Source of the DNA: Candidatus Niyogiibacteriota bacterium
Lineage (GTDB): Bacteria; Patescibacteriota; Minisyncoccia; JACROR01
Reading direction: 5' to 3'
Assembly (NCBI GenBank): GCA_016214345.1
Contig: JACROR010000032.1
Coordinates: 1 to 35,976 of the forward strand
Length of the DNA: 35,976 nt
The notes below the pieces were generated by a model. It was not told the origin of the DNA, did no database searches, and was given only the letters and a program-made list of their open reading frames with translations. Shown piece after piece: positions 24,660-32,525 of this stretch (positions within the stretch are counted from its first letter, which is position 1; every line of letters begins with the position of its first letter). A program made the position numbers and the translations under genes.

Positions 24660-27284
24660 ATGCCATTTTTCTCTAAAATTTTTGGCGATCCCAATGAAAA
24701 ATTTATACAAACACTCTATCCGACCGTGGAGCGTATTAATGCTTTTGACGCGGACATGGGAAAATTATCCGATGGCGATCTTGTTGCGAAGACCGCTGAA
24801 TTTAAAAAACGGATAGAAGAAGGAGAGCCCTTGGATGATATTTTACCGGAAGCGTTCGCGCTGGTCAGGGAAGCGGCGAAACGAACGCTTCGTCAGCGCC
24901 ATTATGATGTGCAGCTCTTGGGTGGCATAGTTTTGCATCAGGGCAAGATCGCGGAAATGAAAACCGGAGAGGGCAAAACTTTAGTGGCAACCTTGCCCGT
25001 TTATTTAAACGCGCTTGCGGGAGAGGGCGCGCATGTGGTGACCGTTAATGATTATCTTTCCCGGAGAGACGCGGTTTGGATGGGACAGATCTATGGCGCG
25101 TTGGGTCTTTCCGTCGGTTGCATAAATAACAACGCGTCATATTTATATGATAAAAATGCGCGAGCGGATGACGCGACGCGCGATAAACTGGGAGGTTTTG
25201 AGGTGATCCATGAATTTTTAAAGCCGTGTTGGCGGCGTGAAGCGTACGCGGCGGACATAACTTACGGCACCAATAATGAATTCGGTTTTGATTATTTGCG
25301 GGATAATATGGCTTATTTGCCGGAACAAGTTTCCCAGCGCGGACACGCTTTTGCCATAGTGGATGAAGTTGATTCCATATTGATAGACGAAGCGCGCACT
25401 CCGCTGATTATTTCCGCTCCGGACGAAGAATCCGGCGAGTTGTACCGTATTTTTGCCGGTATTGCCCCTCGTTTGCAAAAAGACCAAGATTACAAGGTGG
25501 ATGAAAAAATGCGCGCCGTAACTTTAAATGACGAAGGCATAGCCAAGGTGGAAAAGATACTGGGAGTTGATAATATTTACACGGAAAAAGGGATAAAATA
25601 CGTGCATCATTTGGAACAGGCGCTTCGCGCGCAGGCTCTTTTTTTTCTGGATAAGGATTATGTGGTGAAGGGGGGAGAAGTAATTATAGTTGATGAGTTC
25701 ACGGGGCGGTTAATGCCGGGGCGCAGATGGTCCGACGGCTTGCATCAGGCGATTGAAGCGAAAGAGGGGGTGCAAGTACAGCGTGAATCGCGCACCATGG
25801 CCTCCATAACTTTTCAGAATTATTTCAGGATGTATAAAAAATTATCGGGCATGACGGGCACGGCTATAACTTCCGCCGAAGAATTTCATAAAGTTTATAA
25901 TTTGGAAGTGGTCACGGTTCCCACCAATAAAACGATCCAACGAAAAGACGGATCGGATCAAATATTCCAGACCGAGGCAGGGAAATTGCGCGCCGTCGCG
26001 GCGCAAATAAAAAAATGCCGTGAAAAAAGCCAGCCGATCTTGGTGGGCACGGTTTCCATAGAAAAAAACGAAAGATTGTCGGAAGTGCTTCGGCGCGAGG
26101 GTATTCCGCATGAATTGCTGAATGCCAAAAATCATGAACGGGAAGGCGCGATCATCGCGCAAGCGGGAAGTCCGGGGGCGGTGACTCTTGCCACGAACAT
26201 GGCGGGACGCGGCGTGGATATTATTTTGGGCGGCAATCCTCCGACTACGGAAAATGCGGAGAAGGTTAAGGCGGCTGGCGGATTGTTCGTGTTGGGCACG
26301 GAGCGGCACGAGGCGAGGCGAATTGACAATCAGTTGCGCGGGCGGTCGGGCAGGCAGGGAGATCCCGGGGAGACGCAATTTTTTGTTTCTTTGGAAGACG
26401 ATCTGATGCGCATTTTCGGTTCGGATAAAATTAAGGCCATGATGGGCACTTTCGGCATGCCGGAAGACGAGCCCATAGAACATAAAATGATCTCCCGCGC
26501 GTTGGAATCAGCGCAGGAAAAAATAGAAGGTTTTAATTTTGACGCGAGGAAGCACTTGTTGGAATACGATACGGTCATGAACAAACAGCGCCAGTCCATA
26601 TATAGAAGGCGGAATGACATTTTATTCGGAGACGCGGTTTTGGCGGAGAGTACGGCGCGTGAATTGGTGGAAGATGATCTGGATGATCTGGTCCATTTCC
26701 ACACGCAGGGCGATGTTTTTGAATGGAACATCAAAGGAATATATGAAAATTTGAACGCGCGTTTCGGAGTGTCGGGCGAGGTTTCGCGAAAATTGTCGGA
26801 AATCAAAGATGAGGAAAGATCCGCGGATGATGTTAAGGCGGACTTGGTTGAATATGTTTTGGGAGTTTGGCGCGAAGCTTTGGCGAAAAGAAAACAGGAA
26901 TTGGGAGATGCCGCGTTCGGCGAGATGATAAAAACTTTATTGCTTCAAGTAATAGATATGCTTTGGGTGGGGCATTTGGAAGCCATGGAGTATATGCGTT
27001 CTTCCGTGGGGTTGAGGGCTTATGGACAGCACGATCCACTGGTGGAATATAAAAACGAAGGAGTAAAAATGTTCCATGAATTGGAAGCGGGCATTCGCGC
27101 GCATTTGTCGCATTTGATATTAAAAACCGCGCCGAGGCCTGTGATTCCAACGATAAAAATGGAAGAGGGTCGCGGGGAAGTTAAAAAAAATGGCGTGCCC
27201 GCTGAAACCTCGGAAAAAGCTGGGCGCAACGATCCTTGTCCGTGTGGTTCAGGTAAGAAATTCAAAAAGTGTCATGGGTCATAA
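24660..27284 (+). CDS. secA: Preprotein translocase ATPase SecA
   Basis: MKTGEGKTLVATLPVYLNAL, VDEVDSILIDEARTPLIISAP, MAGRGVDIILGG, C-terminal CPCGSGKKFKKCHG. Confidence 0.98.
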   Translation: MPFFSKIFGDPNEKFIQTLYPTVERINAFDADMGKLSDGDLVAKTAEFKKRIEEGEPLDDILPEAFALVREAAKRTLRQRHYDVQLLGGIVLHQGKIAEMKTGEGKTLVATLPVYLNALAGEGAHVVTVNDYLSRRDAVWMGQIYGALGLSVGCINNNASYLYDKNARADDATRDKLGGFEVIHEFLKPCWRREAYAADITYGTNNEFGFDYLRDNMAYLPEQVSQRGHAFAIVDEVDSILIDEARTPLIISAPDEESGELYRIFAGIAPRLQKDQDYKVDEKMRAVTLNDEGIAKVEKILGVDNIYTEKGIKYVHHLEQALRAQALFFLDKDYVVKGGEVIIVDEFTGRLMPGRRWSDGLHQAIEAKEGVQVQRESRTMASITFQNYFRMYKKLSGMTGTAITSAEEFHKVYNLEVVTVPTNKTIQRKDGSDQIFQTEAGKLRAVAAQIKKCREKSQPILVGTVSIEKNERLSEVLRREGIPHELLNAKNHEREGAIIAQAGSPGAVTLATNMAGRGVDIILGGNPPTTENAEKVKAAGGLFVLGTERHEARRIDNQLRGRSGRQGDPGETQFFVSLEDDLMRIFGSDKIKAMMGTFGMPEDEPIEHKMISRALESAQEKIEGFNFDARKHLLEYDTVMNKQRQSIYRRRNDILFGDAVLAESTARELVEDDLDDLVHFHTQGDVFEWNIKGIYENLNARFGVSGEVSRKLSEIKDEERSADDVKADLVEYVLGVWREALAKRKQELGDAAFGEMIKTLLLQVIDMLWVGHLEAMEYMRSSVGLRAYGQHDPLVEYKNEGVKMFHELEAGIRAHLSHLILKTAPRPVIPTIKMEEGRGEVKKNGVPAETSEKAGRNDPCPCGSGKKFKKCHGS

Positions 27285-27292
27285 GGGTAAAG

Positions 27293-27320
27293 ATAAAGCC
27301 ACCTTATTTGGTGGCTTTAT
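27293..27320. terminator. Intrinsic, likely bidirectional terminator
   Basis: ATAAAGCCACCTTATTTGGTGGCTTTAT between convergent genes. Confidence 0.75.
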
Positions 27321-27326
27321 GAGTTT

Positions 27327-27740
27327 TTAATATGGTCGGATTTTGCCGTCAGTGGTGCGGATGCGGCTTCGCGTTTCTTCAACGGACAGCATTTGGTCAT
27401 CTTTTAAGATTACTTCGGTTATGACGCCATCTGCCGTAATTTGATAAATGGGACGCTTGCGACTTGCCATGAATGCCGCTTCTTTGAAGACTCCGGCTCC
27501 CCATTTTCCGTCACGGAAAGGAAGAAAAATTCCTGCGTGGCATTTTGGCAAAACTTCTTTATAAAAGTACTCCATTTCATGGCCGGTAAGTTTTAAAAAA
27601 TATTCGTATCCTGCCTGGTGATGTTTTTGATTGGGATTTTCTATGCTCCACCCCGGGAAGATTTCGGAGATGGCTTTTAGCAGTTGTTTTTCGAGTTCCG
27701 TATCATAGGTATTGATCGGATGTCCAAAATATAATGACAT
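27327..27740 (-). CDS. Nucleoside 2-deoxyribosyltransferase-like / conserved hypothetical protein
   Basis: MSLYFGHPINTYDTELEKQLLKAI...GIFLPFRDGKWGAGVFKEAAFMASRKRPIYQI; AAAAGGAGATTAAAATG start overlapping the end of the upstream gene. Confidence 0.65.
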   Translation of the reverse strand: MSLYFGHPINTYDTELEKQLLKAISEIFPGWSIENPNQKHHQAGYEYFLKLTGHEMEYFYKEVLPKCHAGIFLPFRDGKWGAGVFKEAAFMASRKRPIYQITADGVITEVILKDDQMLSVEETRSRIRTTDGKIRPY

Positions 27741-27741
27741 T

Positions 27742-27972
27742 TTAATCTCCTTTTGACGGTGGAGGTTCGGATTTTTTGAGATATTCATCAGTGATTTTTT
27801 TGAGCACTTGCGGTCGGTGTATGTCCATGAAAATAAGGACGGCCACAAGATCTTCCTCGTTTTCTATTACGGTATTTAGAAAAATTTCTTCCATTTCTTC
27901 GTCAGAAACGCCAAACTCGCCGGTTTTCTTGGCCGCTTCGATCATCTGTTTCACCGTATATTCTTTGGGCAT
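27742..27972 (-). CDS. Hypothetical 76-aa acidic protein
   Basis: AAAGGGAGGAACAAATG ribosome-binding site; overlaps the signals of the downstream gene. Confidence 0.65.
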   Translation of the reverse strand: MPKEYTVKQMIEAAKKTGEFGVSDEEMEEIFLNTVIENEEDLVAVLIFMDIHRPQVLKKITDEYLKKSEPPPSKGD

Positions 27973-28110
27973 TTGTTCCTCCCTTTATAAAGTTAAAGAG
28001 CCGATATTTAAATAAAAGCTTACCTTATTTTATTTACAAAGTCCATAGGCAACAGTCATTGCGAGGGGTCATATTTATGCCTTTTTTCGTTGAGTTGGTC
28101 TGTTAAAATT

Positions 28111-28139
28111 AAAATAAGCGATAAGGACGCGCTTATTTT
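28111..28139 (+). promoter_or_regulatory. 5' leader hairpin abutting the P-type ATPase start codon
   Basis: AAAATAAGCG-ATAAGGACG-CGCTTATTTT-ATG: 10-bp perfect stem with AAGGA in the loop. Confidence 0.65.
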
Positions 28140-30668
28140 ATGAAAGAGAGCCATCTTTTGATCAAGTTGCCGGACGGAGTTTTGGGCTTGACGCGCCAGG
28201 AGGCGGCGCGGCGGCTGAAACATTACGGGCTTAACGAAATCGCGGAGAAAAAACAACTTTCGCTGGTTGCGTCTTTTTTATTGAAATTCGCCAATCCACT
28301 TATTCTTATTTTGGTTATTGCCGCCATCATTGCCGCGGCTTTGGGCGAGCGGATGAATCCCGCCATCATCATAACTATTGTGGTCATAAGCGTAACGCTG
28401 GATTTTATAAACACTTACAAGTCGGAGCGAGCGGCCGAAGCCCTAAAAGAGCGCGTGAAAATTACCGCCACAATTATCAGGGACGGGCAAGCGCGTGAAT
28501 TGCCGCTGTCGCATATTGTTCCGGATGATATAATTTTTCTTTCTCCCGGAGACTTGATCCCGGCCGACGGAAAAATAATCCAGGAAAAAGATTTTTTTAT
28601 AGACGAGTCGTCGTTGACCGGAGAATCTTTTCCGGTGGAAAAGAGCGTGGGAGCCGAGGTTTTTATGGGGAGCAGCGCGGTTACGGGCGATGCTTTTATG
28701 TCGGTTACGGTAACGGGAAAAAATACTAAATTCGGCAAAATTGCCGAATCTCTTGCCCATAAAGAAGAGCCCACTGATTTTGACCGCGGAATGAAAGATT
28801 TCAGCGTTCTCATAATGAAAATAACTTTTTTACTGGTTATTTTCGTATTTTTAACGAACGCGCTATGGCGGCATGAGGCGCTGGAGTCTCTTCTTTTTGC
28901 GGCGGCGTTGGCCGTGGGACTGACGCCTGAACTTTTGCCTATGATAATCGCCCTGAATTTAACTCGCGGATCGCTGGCCATGGCTAAGCACGGAGTTATC
29001 GTAAAAAAATTATCCGCCATACAAAATTTCGGAAGTATGGATGTATTGTGCACCGACAAAACCGGCACTTTGACGGAAAATAAAATTGCCTTGGTAAAAT
29101 ATGTGGACGGATTGGGGCGCGCGGCGGAAGACGTGTTTTTTTACGCTTATTTGAACAGCCAGTACCAGAGCGGGTATTCCAATCCGCTTGACGCGGCGGT
29201 AATTGAGCACAAGTCTGCGGATATTTCCGGATATAAAAAAATAGACGAGATCCCGTTTGATTACGCGAGAAAGCGGAACGCGGTCATAGTGGAACAAGGG
29301 AATGAACACGTGCTTATTGCTAAAGGCGCGCCGGAGGAATTATTTGGCGTTTGCAATGTTTACCTTGTTAAATCCGCCGAAGGCGATGTCCCGCAAAAAG
29401 CGGGACAATTTAACAGGGTTTATGGAAAAGTAGAAAAAAAAATGGATGAGGAGGCGTTAATTAAAATACATCAAGAATATGACAGATTAAGCCATGAAGG
29501 ATTCAGGGTGCTCGGAGTGGCGATAAAAAAGATCAAAGACCAGAAAAAAGTTTATTCGTATGATGAGGAGCGTGACATGGTTTTTTGCGGTTTTATGGCG
29601 TTTTTGGATCCGCCCAAAACCACGGCCGCGGAAACCCTTAAATTATTGGAAAAATACGGCATAGAAATCAAAATTATTACCGGAGACAACGCGCTGGTCA
29701 GTCGAAAAGTCGCGCGTGATATTGATTTGCCGGTTAAAGGAGTTTTGACCGGCATAGAAATGGAGCAATTGAATGATTATGAGTTGCGTACGACAGTGGA
29801 AGAAACCACCGTGTTCGCGCGTATTTCTCCGGATCAAAAAACGCGGATTATCCGTTTACTTCAAAAAAATAAGCATGCGGTGGGATTTTTAGGCGATGGC
29901 ATAAATGACGCGCCATCGCTCAAGGCTGCTGATGTGGGTATTTCAGTAAACAACGCGGTTGATGTCGCCAAAGAATCCGCGGATTTGATTTTGGTTGAGA
30001 AGAGCTTGCGTGAACTGGTGGAGGGGGTCATCCTAGGACGAACGACTTTTGCCAATACCATGAAATATCTGATGATGACTTTGAGCTCCAATTTCGGCAA
30101 TATGTTTTCCATGGCCGCGGCATCCATGTTCATACCTTTTTTGCCGATGTTACCGGTGCAGATTCTTTTAAACAATTTATTGTACGACGGTTCGCAATTC
30201 ACCATTCCATTGGATCGCGTTGATAGCGAGGACGTGTTGCATCCCAAAAAATGGGATATGCGTTTTATTAAGCGGTTTATGCTGGTCTTTGGTCCCGCCA
30301 GTTCGTTTTTTGATTTTCTTACTTTCGCGGTTTTATTTTACGGATTTAATTTAGTGAACGGCGCTTTTCAGACCGGATGGTTTTTGGAATCCATTGCCAC
30401 GCAGATTTTCGTGGTTTATATAATACGCACTAAAAAGCTGCCATTCTTAGAAAGTTGGCCGAGTCCGCTTTTGATTTTCAGTGCTTTATTGGCGGTTTTT
30501 GCCGCGTGGGCGATCAGTTTCAGTTCTTTGGGCAAAATTTTCGGGTTGGTCAGTCTGCCTGTCGCGCCGTTACTGTCCATAGCGGTTATTACGGCTTTGT
30601 ATTTGGTCGTCGTAGAAATACTTAAACGCCGATTTTACCGAAAATACGCGGCCGTGTCGCCGGCTTAA
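28140..30668 (+). CDS. Cation-transporting P-type ATPase, MgtA-like (P3B)
   Basis: DESSLTGES, VGLTPELLPMI, AIQNFGSMDVLCTDKTGTLTENKI, GDGINDAPSLKAADVGISV. Confidence 0.92.
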   Translation: MKESHLLIKLPDGVLGLTRQEAARRLKHYGLNEIAEKKQLSLVASFLLKFANPLILILVIAAIIAAALGERMNPAIIITIVVISVTLDFINTYKSERAAEALKERVKITATIIRDGQARELPLSHIVPDDIIFLSPGDLIPADGKIIQEKDFFIDESSLTGESFPVEKSVGAEVFMGSSAVTGDAFMSVTVTGKNTKFGKIAESLAHKEEPTDFDRGMKDFSVLIMKITFLLVIFVFLTNALWRHEALESLLFAAALAVGLTPELLPMIIALNLTRGSLAMAKHGVIVKKLSAIQNFGSMDVLCTDKTGTLTENKIALVKYVDGLGRAAEDVFFYAYLNSQYQSGYSNPLDAAVIEHKSADISGYKKIDEIPFDYARKRNAVIVEQGNEHVLIAKGAPEELFGVCNVYLVKSAEGDVPQKAGQFNRVYGKVEKKMDEEALIKIHQEYDRLSHEGFRVLGVAIKKIKDQKKVYSYDEERDMVFCGFMAFLDPPKTTAAETLKLLEKYGIEIKIITGDNALVSRKVARDIDLPVKGVLTGIEMEQLNDYELRTTVEETTVFARISPDQKTRIIRLLQKNKHAVGFLGDGINDAPSLKAADVGISVNNAVDVAKESADLILVEKSLRELVEGVILGRTTFANTMKYLMMTLSSNFGNMFSMAAASMFIPFLPMLPVQILLNNLLYDGSQFTIPLDRVDSEDVLHPKKWDMRFIKRFMLVFGPASSFFDFLTFAVLFYGFNLVNGAFQTGWFLESIATQIFVVYIIRTKKLPFLESWPSPLLIFSALLAVFAAWAISFSSLGKIFGLVSLPVAPLLSIAVITALYLVVVEILKRRFYRKYAAVSPA

Positions 30669-30735
30669 ATTAAGAGGTGTAATATATTATAGATAAGAGT
30701 ATGTTTAATGCGCGCATTATTAATTAAAAAATTTT

Positions 30736-32025
30736 ATGCAAAAAAGAACGCTGTTGATCTCCGTTAACATTATCATTTTTTTGCTTGTTTTAGCCGCGAC
30801 GCTCATTTTTACCCAAGTCTTGTGGGGCAGATTGGTAGAAAATTTGATTAAAGAGGAACAAGAGCATGAAATGACTTTTGCTGGAAACATCGCCAATATT
30901 TTACGGCTGGAGATGGAAAACCAGATCACTCTTTTTACTCAAATAGCTCAGTTGCCGGAAATTCAAAGCTCCGACCCCGCGGTTTGCAATCAAAAACTTG
31001 ACGATTTATTTTTCAAATACGGCAAAAAACTTACCAACATCGGCCGGATGAATGCTAAAGGAATTTTTGACTGCTCCTATAACCGCGATGCCATCGGCGT
31101 CAATGGTCCAAGCGTGGCGCCCCATCTGAAAACCATCATTGAAGATCCGGAGCATCGGCCTGTTTTGGGCCGTATCATTCCGCCTGTGGCCGGTACGGTG
31201 AGTGCCGGCCCGATTACTTCATTTCATGTTCCGATTTTTGACAAGAACGGCAAATTTTTGGGAACTTTGGGCGGAGCCATTAATTTCAACGACTTAAAGG
31301 ATAAATATCTCAAGGATGTCATTGTTTTACAGCAGGGATACGCCGTCATCACTGATGACAACGGCGATATTCTCTATCATCCCCGGACTGAATTTATGGG
31401 AAAAAATGTCTGGTCTGAAGAAATGCAAAATAATACCGGCCGAAGCCAGGCCTTAAATGAAATGTGGAAAAATGTCGCCGCCGGCAAGACAGACATTGTT
31501 CGCTATGTTTTTGAAGGAAAAGAAAAAATCGCCGCCTATGTTCCGGCAACAGTATTGCCCGGCCGGGTGTGGGGGGTCACTGTTACGGTGCCCCTGGAAG
31601 ACTTGCAAAAAATTTTGCTGACCCAGGGCATAAACCGCGTTTTCTTGCAATTTAATCTGACGATAGCGGCCATAATTATTCTGGCTTTTATTCTCTTGCA
31701 ATTTTTTGAAGTTCGCTGGTTGTTTAAGCCTTTGAACAATATGGATGCCGCCTTGAAGAAATTGTCACAAGGGGATTTTACGGACGCCGATATTCTCTTG
31801 GATGGCGGAGGCAAGGATGAATTCAGCCAACTGTCTCAAAATTTGAGAGGCGCCTTGGCTGTTTTATGGGAAAAAACCGCTAATGTTGACGAGGCGGTGG
31901 CGGAAAAGACGCGGACGCTGGAGTCAAAAGTCGCCGAATTGGAAGCGGCAAACAAAGCCATGATCGGCCGCGAACTCAAGATGATGGAGCTGAAAAAAGA
32001 AATTGAGGAGCTTAAAAATAAGTGA
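30736..32025 (+). CDS. Membrane sensor protein (Cache-like sensor, HAMP, coiled coil), no kinase domain
   Basis: Two TM segments, VFDKNGKFLGTLGG-type Cache features, HAMP, C-terminal coiled coil; ends at TGA inside a direct repeat. Confidence 0.8.
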   Translation: MQKRTLLISVNIIIFLLVLAATLIFTQVLWGRLVENLIKEEQEHEMTFAGNIANILRLEMENQITLFTQIAQLPEIQSSDPAVCNQKLDDLFFKYGKKLTNIGRMNAKGIFDCSYNRDAIGVNGPSVAPHLKTIIEDPEHRPVLGRIIPPVAGTVSAGPITSFHVPIFDKNGKFLGTLGGAINFNDLKDKYLKDVIVLQQGYAVITDDNGDILYHPRTEFMGKNVWSEEMQNNTGRSQALNEMWKNVAAGKTDIVRYVFEGKEKIAAYVPATVLPGRVWGVTVTVPLEDLQKILLTQGINRVFLQFNLTIAAIIILAFILLQFFEVRWLFKPLNNMDAALKKLSQGDFTDADILLDGGGKDEFSQLSQNLRGALAVLWEKTANVDEAVAEKTRTLESKVAELEAANKAMIGRELKMMELKKEIEELKNK

Positions 32026-32043
32026 GTAGTTTGTAGTGAGTAG
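32021..32043. repeat. 23-bp direct repeat copy A
   Basis: AGTGAGTAGTTTGTAGTGAGTAG. Confidence 0.95.
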
Positions 32044-32049
32044 AAAATT

Positions 32050-32415
32050 ATGAAAGTAGAATCGTATGAAAATTTAATCGCATGGCAGAAATCAATGGAC
32101 TTGGTGATTGCCATGTATACATTGACAGGAAAATTTCCAAAAGAGGAAATATATGGTTTGACTTCGCAGATGCGTCGCGCGGCTGTTTCAATTCCTTCTA
32201 ATATTGCGGAAGGGAGTAGGCGCAGTTCTTGTAAAGATTTCAGAAATTTTTTATTTAATGCTTACGGTTCAGGCGCAGAGCTGGAAACACAAATCAAGAT
32301 TGCCAAAAGGCTTTTATATAGAGAGAACAAAGATTATGAGCAAGTAGACGTGTTACTTGGTGAAGTGATGCGGATGTTGAACAAGCTAACTCATGAACTC
32401 AAGATCAGTGAGTAG
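32050..32415 (+). CDS. Four-helix-bundle protein (23S rRNA intervening-sequence protein family)
   Basis: ESYENLIAWQKSMDLVIAMY...FPKEEIYGLTSQMRRAAVSIPSNIAEGSRR...ELETQIKIAKRL. Confidence 0.93.
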   Translation: MKVESYENLIAWQKSMDLVIAMYTLTGKFPKEEIYGLTSQMRRAAVSIPSNIAEGSRRSSCKDFRNFLFNAYGSGAELETQIKIAKRLLYRENKDYEQVDVLLGEVMRMLNKLTHELKISE

Positions 32416-32429
32416 TTTGTAGTGAGTAG
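32407..32429. repeat. 23-bp direct repeat copy B
   Basis: AGTGAGTAGTTTGTAGTGAGTAG, identical to copy A. Confidence 0.95.
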
Positions 32430-32454
32430 TGCGTAGTTTACTACCAACTACAAC

Positions 32455-32525
32455 CTACAAACTACTCACTACAAACTAACCATGAAACTACCCACTACAA
32501 CCTACCCACTACAAACTACCCACTA
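32455..32525. repeat. Inverted and tandem derivatives of the same repeat (CTACYCACTACAA units)
   Basis: CTACAAACTACTCACTACAAACTA is complementary to copy B, followed by CTACCCACTACAACCTACCCACTACAAACTACCCACTACAA. Confidence 0.9.

Noticed and set aside
25842-26483. 213-aa minus-strand ORF inside secA.
   Set aside because: Antisense to a highly conserved SecA region; no independent evidence of coding. The same applies to the other long antisense ORFs.
32050-32415. Four-helix-bundle gene as part of a diversity-generating retroelement (Avd homologue).
   Set aside because: No reverse transcriptase and no template/variable repeat pair seen in the window.
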